Shown here: piece after piece, positions 32,601-41,522 of the stretch
Numbering within the stretch: the first letter of the stretch is position 1
Layout of the letters: every line of letters starts with the position of its first letter
Assembly: GCF_018130385.1 (NCBI RefSeq)
Contig: NZ_JAFCLU010000011.1
Coordinates: forward strand, 62,001-126,000
Length of the DNA stretch: 64,000 nucleotides
DNA from: Bradyrhizobium sp. AUGA SZCCT0283
GTDB taxonomy: Bacteria; Pseudomonadota; Alphaproteobacteria; Rhizobiales; Xanthobacteraceae
Reading direction: 5' to 3'
Made by a program: the position numbers and the translations under genes
The notes under the pieces: model-generated
Databases searched by the model: none
What the model saw: only the letters and a program-made list of their open reading frames with translations
What the model was told of the DNA's origin: nothing

Positions 32601-33257
32601 ATGCGCACGCATGTGGTTGCCGTATGGGTGACAGGTTTCCTTCTGGCGGCAGTCGGGTCCTTCACCGGGCCGGCGCACGCGCAGCAAGATTCCGCCAGGC
32701 CCGCCGTTCGGGATCTCGCATCAAAACCAATTGGAAAAGTTGTTGTCGCCACGGGTTCGGTCACACTCGAACGTGCGAGTGCGGCGGTCATTCAGGTGAG
32801 CACCGCAGGTCAATCTGGTCAGGCGAAGGTTGGTGATTTCGTCTATCAGGGCGATGCCGTTGCAACCGGCGCCGATGGCCGGGTCGGTATCAACTTCACC
32901 GATGGCAGTTCCTTCAATCTGTCGCACAACGCGCGCATGGTTTTGGACGAGTTCGTGTACGATCCAAATAGTACGTCCAACGCGAGCTTGTTCAATCTGA
33001 CCAAGGGCACCTTTACCTTCGTCGCGGGCAAAGTCGCGAAGACCGGCGATATGAAGGTCGACACTCCGGTCGCGACCATGGGCGTTCGAGGCACCACGCC
33101 ACGCGTCGAAATTTCGGATGACGGGACGGTGAGATTTTCCACGCTCATTGAAGAGGGTAAGAGCAAGGTCGCGAGAAAGCCGGCAGCGCCAGCGGCGCAG
33201 CAGCCCGACCAAAAGCCTTTTCCCAAGTCAAATCTGAACATCTGTCGGGGGTGCTAG
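32601..33257 (+). CDS. FecR-domain periplasmic protein
   Basis: 218-residue protein with a signal peptide (VAVWVTGFLLAAVGSFTGPAHAQ) and a single FecR-like beta domain at about residues 45-175 (GKVVVATGSVTLERA, VGDFVYQGDAVATGADGRVGINFTDGSSFNLSHNARMVLDEF, MKVDTPVATMGVRGTTPRVEISDDGT). The C-terminus NLNICRGC ends in a two-cysteine motif. The ATG at 32601 follows AGGGGGGATC. Unlike true FecR it has no N-terminal anti-sigma region and no FecI/FecA partner here, so it is a secreted FecR-fold protein, probably envelope-associated. It is divergent from exoprotein 2, whose N-terminal region resembles the part that follows FecR domains in longer proteins; a joint role is inferred. Confidence 0.88.
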   Translation: MRTHVVAVWVTGFLLAAVGSFTGPAHAQQDSARPAVRDLASKPIGKVVVATGSVTLERASAAVIQVSTAGQSGQAKVGDFVYQGDAVATGADGRVGINFTDGSSFNLSHNARMVLDEFVYDPNSTSNASLFNLTKGTFTFVAGKVAKTGDMKVDTPVATMGVRGTTPRVEISDDGTVRFSTLIEEGKSKVARKPAAPAAQQPDQKPFPKSNLNICRGC

Positions 33258-33366
33258 GCCCGTTCCCGGCGCAAGCCGTTCGCGGTGCGAGAAATTATCG
33301 GTCAACCAGATCCGGGCGTGCCGCGTTCAAGCCAACGGCCGCCCATTCGCTATTTCCAACATCGGA

Positions 33367-34245
33367 ATGCCGGATATGGAATCGAGTGCAAGCGGGCGCA
33401 TCATCCACGGCGTGGCGCCTGTTTGTGCCTTGCTGCTGCTCGGGTCACTGGCTGCCGCGCAGAGCCCGAAGAAGAGCGACTATCTCGGCAACATCGAACT
33501 GTGCAACGGCTCGGATCGTACGTCGCTTGCAGCCCGGATCGATGGGTGCACGGCGCTCATCGATTCCGGTCAAGGTACGACGACGGCGCTTGCCATTGCC
33601 CATAACAATCGTGGCAATGCGCATACGGCAAAGGGAGACTTTGACCGCGCCATCCTTGATTTCGATCGATCGATCAAGCTGGATCCAACTTCTGCCAAGC
33701 CCTTCAACAACCGCGGTGCGGCTTACTTGCGGAAAGGCGAATACGACCTCGCCCTCAAATCTCTCGATCAGGCGATCAAGCTGAACCCGAACTACGGCAG
33801 GGCCTTCGTCAACCGTGCCGGAGTCTACCTGAAAAAGAACGAGTACGATCGCGCGGTGCGGGACTACGACGAGGCAATTCGCCTTGAGCCCAATCTGGAA
33901 GCCGCGTGGAGCGGACGCTGCTGGACCCGGGCCATCCTCGGCTCGTTGCAAGCGGCGCTTGAGGACTGCAACAAGGTGCTTCAGTCCTGGCCGAACGATG
34001 CCGCAACGTATGACTCGCGTGGACTGATCCACCTGAAGATGGGCCAACTCGGCGTGGCCATCGACGACTATAGTTCTGCACTGCGATTTGATCCGAAGCT
34101 GGCGAGCGCGCTCTATGGGCGCGGGCTTGCCAGGCTGAAGAACGGCGACAAAGCTGGCAGCGAGGCCGATTTCTCCGCGGCAAAGACGATCCAGGCCGGA
34201 ATCGATGACGACTTCACACGCTACGGCGTGCGCGGCAGCGACTAG
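33367..34245 (+). CDS. Secreted tetratricopeptide-repeat protein
   Basis: 292-residue protein with an N-terminal signal (VAPVCALLLLGSLAAAQ) and six TPR units from about residue 75: AHNNRGNAHTAKGDFDRAILDFDRSIKLDP, PFNNRGAAYLRKGEYDLALKSLDQAIKLNP and so on to YGRGLARLKNGDKAGSEADF. A short Cys-containing segment (NIELCNGSD, RIDGCTALI) comes before the repeats, a pattern common in rhizobial periplasmic TPR proteins. The first of two close ATGs (33367, 33376) is used; neither has a strong ribosome site. It follows the FecR-domain gene by 109 bases on the same strand and may be cotranscribed. TPRs imply protein binding; the partner is unknown. Confidence 0.85.
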   Translation: MPDMESSASGRIIHGVAPVCALLLLGSLAAAQSPKKSDYLGNIELCNGSDRTSLAARIDGCTALIDSGQGTTTALAIAHNNRGNAHTAKGDFDRAILDFDRSIKLDPTSAKPFNNRGAAYLRKGEYDLALKSLDQAIKLNPNYGRAFVNRAGVYLKKNEYDRAVRDYDEAIRLEPNLEAAWSGRCWTRAILGSLQAALEDCNKVLQSWPNDAATYDSRGLIHLKMGQLGVAIDDYSSALRFDPKLASALYGRGLARLKNGDKAGSEADFSAAKTIQAGIDDDFTRYGVRGSD

Positions 34246-34267
34246 TCAGCCGGCGCTTCGGATTACG

Positions 34268-34465
34268 GCAACATCCGGATTGGACTGAGGCCAGGGTGCT
34301 TTCTTTGGCCATCCGTTGGACGACTTCCGGCGGCATGTCCTTGGGTGCGAATAGGCCGGACCAGGTCGATACCTCATAGCCAGGCAAGCCTGCTTCCGCG
34401 GCAGAAGTTAGCTCGGGGAACGCCGCCACTCGTTTTGGCGCTGTGATCGCGAGCGACCGCAACAC
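34268..34465 (-). pseudogene. Bug/TctC binding-protein fragment
   Basis: Reads LRSLAITAPKRVAAFPELTSAAEAGLPGYEVSTWSGLFAPKDMPPEVVQRMAKE, the conserved middle-to-late portion of Bug/TctC receptors. Neither the signal peptide and N-lobe nor the C-terminal helix region is present, and there is no start codon with a ribosome site. It is therefore a decayed remnant. The rest of the 460-base gap between the TPR gene and dctP shows nothing else. It is unrelated in position to the tctC tail at 26837 and more divergent from the intact gene. Confidence 0.85.
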
Positions 34466-34705
34466 GATCCCAAAATTGTTCAGGCATCGCGGACACATCG
34501 TCGCAAGGTCATCGGCCGGCGCTGGCCATGGCCGGAATAATACGTTAGTTGCATTTGGCCATGGAAGCGCGGGGCTCTATAGCGCCGTGGCGCACCGGTG
34601 GCTAAGGTGAAAATTGGGCGCGGCGGGCGATCTTGGCTATTGTTCGATCGACCAAACGCGGCGGCGCACCCGCTGCCAAAAAGAGACCTGTGGAGGAGGA
34701 ACAAG

Positions 34706-35701
34706 ATGAGGAAAGTCTCGACAATATTGCTCGCTGCGACGGCGGCCTTCCTGCTATTGGGGCCGGCTCAGGCGCAAGTGACGCTGAAAGCCTCGCACCA
34801 ATTTCCGGGCGGCAAAGGCGATCCGCGTGACGAGATGGTGCAGATCATCGCCAAGGAAGCCAAGGCGGCCAATGTCGGCCTCGATATCCAGGTCTATCCG
34901 GGTGCCTCGCTATTCAAGCCGAACGACCAGTGGAACGCCATGGTCAACGGCCAACTCGACATCTCGTCATTCCCGCTCGATTACGCCAGCGGCAAGGTGC
35001 GTGCCTTCGGCGCCACTCTGATGCCTGGTCTCGTGCGCAGCCATGACCGCGCAGCGCGCATGGCGAACTCACCATTCATGAAGGAAATCAAGGCCAAGAT
35101 CGAGAAGGCCGGCGTCATCGTGCTCGCCGACGCCTGGCTCGCCGGCGCTGTGGCCTCCAAGAAGGGTTGCATCCGCAAGCCGGAAGACATCAAGGGCGTG
35201 AAGATCCGCTCGGCCGGCCCAACGTTCGCAGCCATGTGGCAGGCGGCAGGCGCTTCGATCGTCTCAATCCCGTCGAACGAAGTCTACAACGCGCTGCAGA
35301 CAGGTGTCGCGGAAGCCACCGATACCTCGTCCGGCAGCTTTGTGTCGTTCCGCATCTACGAGCAGGTCAAGTGCATCACCGCTCCGGGTGAAAATGCGCT
35401 GTGGTTCATGTACGAGCCGGTGCTGATGTCGAAGAGGGCGTTCGACAAGCTCAACAAGCAGCAGCAGGACGTCCTGCTCAAGGCCGGCAAGAAGTCGGAG
35501 GAATATTTCGCGAAGGAGAGCAAGGGTCTCGACGACAAGATGGTCAAGACCTTCCAGGATAACAAGATCGAAGTCGTCACCCTGTCGGCGGCTGAGTACC
35601 AGGCCTGGCTCGATGTGGCGCAGAAAAGCTCCTACGCGGAGTTCGCCAAGGAAGTGCCCGACGGCAAGAAACTGATCGACGAGGCACTGGCAGTGAAGTA
35701 A
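34706..35701 (+). CDS. dctP: TRAP transporter substrate-binding protein DctP
   Basis: 331-residue periplasmic receptor of a TRAP transporter. Signal peptide STILLAATAAFLLLGPAQAQ, then the DctP fold: VTLKASHQFPGGKGDPRDEMVQIIAKEA, VYPGASLFKPNDQWNAMVNGQLDISSFPL, IKGVKIRSAGPTFAAMWQAAGAS, and the ligand-gripping PSNEVYNALQTGVAEATDTS. The ATG at 34706 has an ideal GGAGGAGG site. It heads a complete dctP-dctQ-dctM operon. The substrate is an organic acid by family rule; the motif variants do not let me name it. Confidence 0.95.
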   Translation: MRKVSTILLAATAAFLLLGPAQAQVTLKASHQFPGGKGDPRDEMVQIIAKEAKAANVGLDIQVYPGASLFKPNDQWNAMVNGQLDISSFPLDYASGKVRAFGATLMPGLVRSHDRAARMANSPFMKEIKAKIEKAGVIVLADAWLAGAVASKKGCIRKPEDIKGVKIRSAGPTFAAMWQAAGASIVSIPSNEVYNALQTGVAEATDTSSGSFVSFRIYEQVKCITAPGENALWFMYEPVLMSKRAFDKLNKQQQDVLLKAGKKSEEYFAKESKGLDDKMVKTFQDNKIEVVTLSAAEYQAWLDVAQKSSYAEFAKEVPDGKKLIDEALAVK

Positions 35702-35772
35702 CGCTCCTTTGGAAAAGATCGGCCGGCCCGTTCGCCGGCCGATCCCTTTGCGCTCACAGGAGCGAGGGACGA

Positions 35773-36348
35773 ATGAACACTCTCAATCGAATTATCAAGC
35801 GGGTCTCGCAGGCCTGCGGTATTTTCGCAGCGGCCTTGACGGCGGTCGCGGTGATCATTGTCTGCCAGATGGTGTTCATCCGCTATGTTCTCAACGAGAA
35901 CACGATCTGGCAGACCGATTTCGTCACCTATAGCCTGATTGCGGCCACCTTCATCGGCGCCCCCTACGTGCTGTTGACCAAGGGCCACGTCAACGTGGAC
36001 GTGTTGCCGATGTATGTGAACGAACGGGCGCGCTTCTGGCTTGCTATTTGCGCGATCACGGTGTCGCTGGGCTTTTGCCTGTTAATGACCGTGCTCACCT
36101 TTCAATTTTGGTATGAGGCCTATGAGGGCCGCTGGGTGTCCGACACCATGTGGCGGGCGCGGCTGTGGATTCCTTACGGCGCCATGCCGGTGGGATTGGG
36201 GATTCTCACGCTGCAGTATGTCGCCGATCTGCTCAATCTGCTCACCGGCCGCGAGCCGCCGTTCGGTATTGAGGTCAGGGAGCGCTCCGTCGACGTCAGC
36301 TTGCCGGAGAGCGGTGCCGAGGTGAACATCCCGGGGGCCGGCATATGA
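35773..36348 (+). CDS. dctQ: TRAP transporter small permease DctQ
   Basis: 191-residue inner-membrane subunit with four helices (AALTAVAVIIVCQMVFIRYVL, TYSLIAATFIGAPYVLL, ARFWLAICAITVSLGFCLLMTVLTF, PYGAMPVGLGILTLQYVADLL) and the family stretch IWQTDFVTYSL. It starts after AGGAGCGAGGG and its last codon overlaps the dctM start by four bases (ATGA), implying translational coupling. The 40-residue C-terminal soluble tail is longer than usual but not disordered-looking. Confidence 0.93.
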   Translation: MNTLNRIIKRVSQACGIFAAALTAVAVIIVCQMVFIRYVLNENTIWQTDFVTYSLIAATFIGAPYVLLTKGHVNVDVLPMYVNERARFWLAICAITVSLGFCLLMTVLTFQFWYEAYEGRWVSDTMWRARLWIPYGAMPVGLGILTLQYVADLLNLLTGREPPFGIEVRERSVDVSLPESGAEVNIPGAGI

Positions 36349-37670
36349 GTCCGTCTGTTCAAGGTGTCCTCGTGCTCGTCACGACGGTGCTGGTGCTACT
36401 GACCGGTGCGCCGGTCGCCTTCGGGCTCGGCGCCGTTGGCGTCTCGTTCCTGGTGCTGTTCCAGGGCGTCGATTCGCTGCGGGTTGCGGCGGAGACACTT
36501 TACTCGGGCTTGAATGATTTCACGCTCGTCTCGATTCCGATGTTCATCATGATGGGCGCGGCGATCGGCTCGTCGCCGGCCGGCAAGGATCTCTACATCG
36601 CGCTCGATCGCTGGCTTTACCGGGTGCCTGGCGGGCTGGTGATTTCCAATATCGGCGCTTGCGCGCTGTTCGCGGCGCTGACCGGCTCCTCGCCGGCAAC
36701 CTGCGCCGCCATCGGCAAGATGGGCATCCCGGAGATGCGCAAGCGTGGCTATCCGGACGAAGTGGCAACCGGGTCAATCTGCGCAGGCGGCACGCTCGGC
36801 ATCCTGATCCCGCCGTCGATTACCTTCATCCTCTATGGCATCGCGACCGAGACCTCCATCGGTCGTCTGTTCCTGGCCGGGGTGCTTCCGGGCTTGTTGC
36901 TGACGGGCCTCTTCATGCTGTGGACGCTGGCCTACATTTGGTACACAGGCTTTCGTGCCTACGAGGCGGGATTCCGTTTCACCTGGCGCGAGAAATTTGA
37001 ATCGATTCCGAAAGTTGCGCCCTTCCTGGTGATCGTGATCGGGGTGATGTACGTGCTGTATGGCGGCATCGCGACGCCGTCGGAAGCGGCAGGCGTCGGC
37101 GCCGCGCTGTGCGTCGTCCTGGCGATCGTCATCTACCGGATGTGGAGCCCGACGGCCTGGTGGCAGATCCTGCGCTCGACCACGCGCGAGTCGGTGATGA
37201 TCCTGATGATCATCGCAACCGCGGTGCTGTTCGGCTACATGCTGACCTCGCTCTACATCACGCAGACACTGGCGCAGGCCATTGCCGACGCGCAGCTCAA
37301 TCGCTGGGTGCTGATGGGACTCATCAACGTCTTCCTGCTGGTATGCGGCTGCTTCATTCCGCCCGCCGGAATCATCCTGATGACCGCACCAATCTTGCTG
37401 CCGATTATCACGGCCGCCGGCTTCGACCCGGTTTGGTTCGGCGTCATCGTGACCATCAATATGGAAATCGGCCTTATAACCCCGCCGGTAGGGTTGAACC
37501 TGTTCGTGGTCAACGCCATAGCGCCGGACGTCCCCACCAAGACGGTGCTGTGGGGCTCCGTGCCCTATGTCATGATGATGATTGTCGCTATCATCATCCT
37601 GTCAATCTTTCCAAGTATCGCCACATGGTTGCCTGATCACCTGATGGGCGCTGCTGTTGGGTCGAAGTGA
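36345..37670 (+). CDS. dctM: TRAP transporter large permease DctM
   Basis: 441-residue translocation subunit with about 11-12 membrane helices. Typical motifs include LTGAPVAFGLGAVG, SIPMFIMMGAAIGSSP, GSSPATCAAIGKMGIPEMRKRGYP, GGTLGILIPPSITFILYG, LVCGCFIPPAGIILMTAPILLPI and EIGLITPPVGLNLFVVN. These two hairpin repeats form the Na+-coupled transport site of the family. Overlaps dctQ by four bases. No terminator is evident in the 45 bases before the convergent GT87 gene. Confidence 0.95.
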   Translation: MSPSVQGVLVLVTTVLVLLTGAPVAFGLGAVGVSFLVLFQGVDSLRVAAETLYSGLNDFTLVSIPMFIMMGAAIGSSPAGKDLYIALDRWLYRVPGGLVISNIGACALFAALTGSSPATCAAIGKMGIPEMRKRGYPDEVATGSICAGGTLGILIPPSITFILYGIATETSIGRLFLAGVLPGLLLTGLFMLWTLAYIWYTGFRAYEAGFRFTWREKFESIPKVAPFLVIVIGVMYVLYGGIATPSEAAGVGAALCVVLAIVIYRMWSPTAWWQILRSTTRESVMILMIIATAVLFGYMLTSLYITQTLAQAIADAQLNRWVLMGLINVFLLVCGCFIPPAGIILMTAPILLPIITAAGFDPVWFGVIVTINMEIGLITPPVGLNLFVVNAIAPDVPTKTVLWGSVPYVMMMIVAIIILSIFPSIATWLPDHLMGAAVGSK

Positions 37671-37715
37671 ACGCTTCGTCCTTCGGTGGACTTGCCGCAG
37701 ACCATCGCCGCGCGG

Positions 37716-38930
37716 CTAGATGCGCTCTGGCGGTGGACGGAGCAGCAGCACGATCAGCAGCACGGGAAACAGCGGGGCGATCCTGGCCACCGGAAACAGC
37801 AAAGGCGGGCTCAGCATCGGCATCAGCCAGATCAAGAACGCGAGCGTCCAGCACCACAGCGGCAGCGGCGCGCCGCGCGCCATCAACCAGAAAGCCGCCG
37901 CGATCACCAGCAGCGTCACATCATAGGGTCCGGAATGCGGTGCGGCGAGGACCGTGGCGGCCAGAAAGACGGCCGTCTTTTCCCTGGTCCCCAGCCGCGA
38001 TCGGAACGCGATGACGACGGATGCCGCTGCGCCGAGCAGGGCGAGCAGTTGAATCCACGACGCCAGCCGTTGCGGCGCGCCGAGCAGAACCGCGCAGGTG
38101 TAGACACTGTGCCCCCACATGCGGCCGTACTCGATCCACTTCTCGCTCGGGCTGACGAGATTTTCAAGGATGAGGGGAAACCAGCGCAGCCACAGGTCCC
38201 ATCCGAAAATCAATCCGCTCGCGATCATCATGGCCATCGCGGACAGGCCTGACGCCAAGAGCGCGCGCCACTGTCCGGCCGCGATCAAGGCGAACGGGAC
38301 CAGGATGCAGAACTGGGGTTTGAACGTCAGCAGTCCCAGCACCAATCCGCCGAGATAAGGACGCCGTTCGAGAAGGTCAAACCCGCCGACGATCAGGGCT
38401 GTGACCAGAAAGACCGCCTGACCGTCGATCGCATTGATGGCTGATGCCGGGCAAGCCAGCGCGGCCACGACCAGGGCGCCCGATGGCAGGGCGGCTCCAG
38501 CACTCGATCGCAGCGTCAGCGCCAGCAGGGCGCCGGTCACAACCTGAAACGCCACGTAGGAGCCGAAGAAACCCAATGGCGCGAACGGCAGCAGGATCAG
38601 CAGAAAGCTCGGCGGGTAGGCCCATGGCCGGAATTCCAGCGGCTTGGAGAGCCAGCCTGCAAACGTCGTGTTGAGGAAGTCGGTGAAGCGATCGCCGTCG
38701 AAGATCAACGGCGCGTTGCCATCGAGGACCGAGCGGATCGCACCGTAGAAGACCATCCAGTCGGTGCCTAGGGTATTGTAGTCGAGCCCGATCTTGCCCG
38801 GATAGGGAATGGTCGTGAGCAGATTCAGCCAGACGTAAAATGCCATCACGAGGCCGGGGATCAGCACGACCACGGGTGGACGCAGCACGTCCCTCTGCTG
38901 GAAATTGCCTCCGCCGTGTGCCAAGTCCAT
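37716..38930 (-). CDS. GT87/DUF2029-family membrane glycosyltransferase
   Basis: 404-residue polytopic membrane protein with roughly 10-11 helices. The N-terminal periplasmic loop DYNTLGTDWMVFYGAIRSVLDGNAP has the conserved acidic residues of the GT-C glycosyltransferase class; FRPWAYPPSFLLILLPF and LLTFKPQFCILVPFALIAAGQWRAL are characteristic DUF2029/GT87 motifs (polyprenyl-phosphomannose-dependent mannosyltransferases in actinobacteria). Here the donor and acceptor are unknown; a lipid-linked sugar is the family expectation. The ATG at 38930 is preceded by AGGA; a TTG at 38945 is less likely. It stands alone, converging with dctM and divergent from a secreted protease. Confidence 0.88.
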   Translation of the reverse strand: MDLAHGGGNFQQRDVLRPPVVVLIPGLVMAFYVWLNLLTTIPYPGKIGLDYNTLGTDWMVFYGAIRSVLDGNAPLIFDGDRFTDFLNTTFAGWLSKPLEFRPWAYPPSFLLILLPFAPLGFFGSYVAFQVVTGALLALTLRSSAGAALPSGALVVAALACPASAINAIDGQAVFLVTALIVGGFDLLERRPYLGGLVLGLLTFKPQFCILVPFALIAAGQWRALLASGLSAMAMMIASGLIFGWDLWLRWFPLILENLVSPSEKWIEYGRMWGHSVYTCAVLLGAPQRLASWIQLLALLGAAASVVIAFRSRLGTREKTAVFLAATVLAAPHSGPYDVTLLVIAAAFWLMARGAPLPLWCWTLAFLIWLMPMLSPPLLFPVARIAPLFPVLLIVLLLRPPPERI

Positions 38931-39198
38931 GCGTTGTCCTGCCAAGCGAAGAGCTGTCTTGCTGCGGGCGGATGCGAATCGGTGTCGATCTTACGACGAT
39001 CGAGAGGATGTGCCGAATGATCCGGCAAAGAACTTAACGAAAGCGCTTCGGCAGTTGGGCCGCCTGCGGGCATGAAACCGGTGCCGCGCCGTTTTTTGCA
39101 CTCCCACGGCAGGAAATTTCGGCCTTCTCGCACCGCCCAAATGGACTCCGGTTGCAAAGACAAATATGCTCGCCCTGAGGTCTGTGGGGAAAACACCT

Positions 39199-40458
39199 AT
39201 GAAATGCCGTGCTGCTGCGGTCGCAGTTTTGTTGTGTGCGATTTTTGCCAGTCCGAATGCGGAAGCGCGCGGGCCCTACGGTTCGATCAGCGTCGGCAAC
39301 TGGAAGGGCGGGGCCTACACCAACGACCAGACCGGATCTTTCTCGCATTGTGCAGCAGGCGCCCGATACGCCAGTGGCGTGTATTTTGTCGTGATGATCG
39401 ACAATGGCGGCGGGTGGAGCCTCGGCTTCATGCATGAACAATGGCGGCTGACGACCGGGGAGGCCTTTCCGCTGACCCTGACATTCGACGGCCAGCAGCC
39501 GTTCAACGTTCACGGCGTTCCGATCGCCGACAAGCTGGTTCGCGTTCCGATGCCGAGCAATTCCTCGCTCATAGCCCAGTTCCGGCGGGCAAAGGCCATG
39601 ACGGTCTATACGCAAGGCCAGCTCTTTCAGTTCAACCTCGACCAGACCGGCCAGCTATTGCCGGTATTGGCGCATTGCGTCGCCAAGGTCAGGCAATCGG
39701 GCGTGGCCAGCGCCGGCGATTTCTCGGTGCTGCCCGCCGCCAAGCCGGTCGCCGCGGCGGCGGCGCCGGATTCTGCACCGGCGAAGCCCGACAGACTGTT
39801 CGACCAGACCGGCACCGGCTTTCTGGTGAGCACGAACGGACACCTCGTGACCAATGCGCATGTCGTGCAGGGCTGCGTCGGCGACATTCAGGGCAATTTG
39901 AGCGGCGAGGCGCCCGCCAAACTGCGCCTGGTGTCGAGCGACGAGACCAACGATCTTGCGCTGCTGCAGGTGACCGGCTCGTTCAAGGACGTTGCCAGGA
40001 TCAGGGACAAGGCGATACAGTCCGGCGACAGCGTGGTGGCGATCGGCTATCCCTTTCATGGACTGCTGACATCCGATTTCACGGTCACGACCGGGATCGT
40101 GAGCTCGCTCAGCGGCGTGCTGAATGATACGCGCTTCCTGCAGATCAGCGCGGCCATCCAACCCGGCAACAGCGGCGGACCGCTGTTGGCCTCGAGCGGT
40201 GACGTGGTCGGCGTGGTCGCAGCGAAGCTGAATGCATTGAAATTCGTGAGGGCAACGGGCAACATCCCCGAGAACATCAATTTCGCCATCAAGACCGGGG
40301 CGCTGCGGGATTTTCTCGATAACAGCGTGGTGCCGTATCAGATCTCCGACGACAAGGCCGAACTGAAGACGGCGGACATTGCGCGCAATGCGAGGGCGTT
40401 TACGTTCTTGATCTCCTGCAAGGCCAAGGCGAAGGACAAAGAGACCGCGAAGAATTAG
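39199..40458 (+). CDS. Secreted S1C (DegP-like) serine protease with a novel N-terminal domain
   Basis: 419-residue exported protease. Signal peptide AAAVAVLLCAIFASPNAEA, then an N-terminal domain of about 160 residues (GPYGSISVGNWKGGAYTN ... ALAHCVAKV) that I do not recognise, an Ala/Pro-rich linker (about 175-198), and a trypsin-fold protease domain with the triad His221 (TNAHVV), Asp252 (TNDLALLQV) and Ser325 (QPGNSGGPLL). There is no PDZ domain, unlike DegP. The N-terminal domain is glycine/aromatic-rich with two Cys (51, 160) that could pair. A substrate-selecting role for that domain is inference. The ATG at 39199 has GGGGAAA upstream. Confidence 0.88.
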   Translation: MKCRAAAVAVLLCAIFASPNAEARGPYGSISVGNWKGGAYTNDQTGSFSHCAAGARYASGVYFVVMIDNGGGWSLGFMHEQWRLTTGEAFPLTLTFDGQQPFNVHGVPIADKLVRVPMPSNSSLIAQFRRAKAMTVYTQGQLFQFNLDQTGQLLPVLAHCVAKVRQSGVASAGDFSVLPAAKPVAAAAAPDSAPAKPDRLFDQTGTGFLVSTNGHLVTNAHVVQGCVGDIQGNLSGEAPAKLRLVSSDETNDLALLQVTGSFKDVARIRDKAIQSGDSVVAIGYPFHGLLTSDFTVTTGIVSSLSGVLNDTRFLQISAAIQPGNSGGPLLASSGDVVGVVAAKLNALKFVRATGNIPENINFAIKTGALRDFLDNSVVPYQISDDKAELKTADIARNARAFTFLISCKAKAKDKETAKN

Positions 40459-40488
40459 GGGCGGAGGCCGCGCCGTCATTGTTTCACT

Positions 40489-40774
40489 CTAGGTGTGGTC
40501 TTTCAGGAGGTTGTCCATCTGGTCTGAACCGAGGAAGCTGAGGTTGCGAAGCTTCAGTGTTCCCAGGAGAGACCAGATGAACGTCCACAAGAATGCGCCT
40601 TTGACGCCCCAAGGTCGAGAGGCGATGGCCCGAAGCGTGCTGGAGCGCGACGCAACGAAACTTGATTGGAAAGATATCCTCAAGACCAACGCCTGGGACG
40701 ACGACGGGGAGTATCTCCTCTACTGCACGCGCCTCGGTGGCCCGCGCCCGCCGAGGGGCAAGCGCCATCCTTAG
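40489..40774 (+). pseudogene. IS481-type transposase start fused to unrelated sequence
   Basis: Begins with CTAGGTGTGGTCTTTC, like an IS481-family terminal repeat, followed at 40577 by ATG and MNVHKNAPLTPQGREAMARSVLE, the characteristic IS481 transposase N-terminus. After about 23 residues the match stops and the frame continues as RDATKLDWKDILKTNAWDDDGEYLLYC..., which has no transposase features. The original ribosome site AGGAGAG is kept, so a 65-residue chimeric protein (40577-40774) might still be made. The catalytic DDE domain and the right end are missing. Confidence 0.75.
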
Positions 40775-40821
40775 AGTCTGACCCAAAATGAGGCCAATAA
40801 AATAGGGCTCTCATGGGAACT

Positions 40822-40910
40822 CGTCATGCCCGGCCTTGTGCCGGGCATCCACGTCTTTCCTGCATAAGCAAGAAAGGCGTGCATGGCCGGGACAAGCCCG
40901 GCCATGACGA
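40822..40910. repeat. Dispersed palindromic element (TCATGCCCGGCC type)
   Basis: Ends CGTCATGCCCGGCCTTGTGCCGGGCAT and ATGGCCGGGACAAGCCCGGCCATGACG pair with each other, around an inner CTTTCCTGC ... AGAAAGGCG. It is a well-known look in rhizobial intergenic DNA. It lies just after the IS481 remnant. Confidence 0.75.
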
Positions 40911-40961
40911 AAAAAGCGACTCATGATCGCTGCACCGCCGCGCTTCGGGCCGCTCTAACGC

Positions 40962-41267
40962 CTACCGCGAGTTGCCGCGGCCATGCGCGGTCTGGGCATT
41001 CCAGCTGCTCCAGCTCACGCTGGCGAGGCTTCGCTGGTCCGTCGCGAGCGGCCGCCGGGTCTGACGCTCATAGGCGGCGATGATGTGCTGCGACTGCCGG
41101 ATTTTCTGCTCGAGTTCGGCAATCGCCTTCTGCGTCTTGCCGGTCCTGCTCGATTGGGCAAGCTCGCCCACCGTGAACCTCGCGGTTTCGATGCTCTTCA
41201 ACGTCTCGCGAAGCTTCTTGAGCTGGGCGCGGTGCCAAGCAATGGCGCTGTCACTGTCTACCGGCAT
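40962..41267 (-). CDS. Small helical cytosolic protein, unknown
   Basis: 101-residue protein, mostly helical: WHRAQLKKLRETLKSIETARF and TGKTQKAIAELEQKIRQSQHIIAAYERQTRRPL have heptad-like spacing, so a short antiparallel coiled coil is likely. The ATG at 41267 has GGAGGGTTTGC just upstream. I know similar short hypotheticals from Bradyrhizobium but no function. It stands alone, divergent from two small ORFs. Confidence 0.7.
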   Translation of the reverse strand: MPVDSDSAIAWHRAQLKKLRETLKSIETARFTVGELAQSSRTGKTQKAIAELEQKIRQSQHIIAAYERQTRRPLATDQRSLASVSWSSWNAQTAHGRGNSR

Positions 41268-41522
41268 GCAAACCCTCCTGATTCGTGGCCGAATCTAGCA
41301 CGCATCGGGCAAGTTGGGCCAAGGGAGGGCGCCGGCGGGGCCATCGGGGCCACCGGTTTTGCAGGGCGCGGTTCGGACGTTCCCGATTTCGACCCCTTTT
41401 TTGCCATCGAAGCGACCGCGACCGAGCCTTCTAACAACAAACTTGCATGGCGATCTGTGCTCAGCGCGGTCCCTCTTATCGTCCTGGCGGCAGAATGCCG
41501 GCCCGGCGCAACGGAGCGTGCG

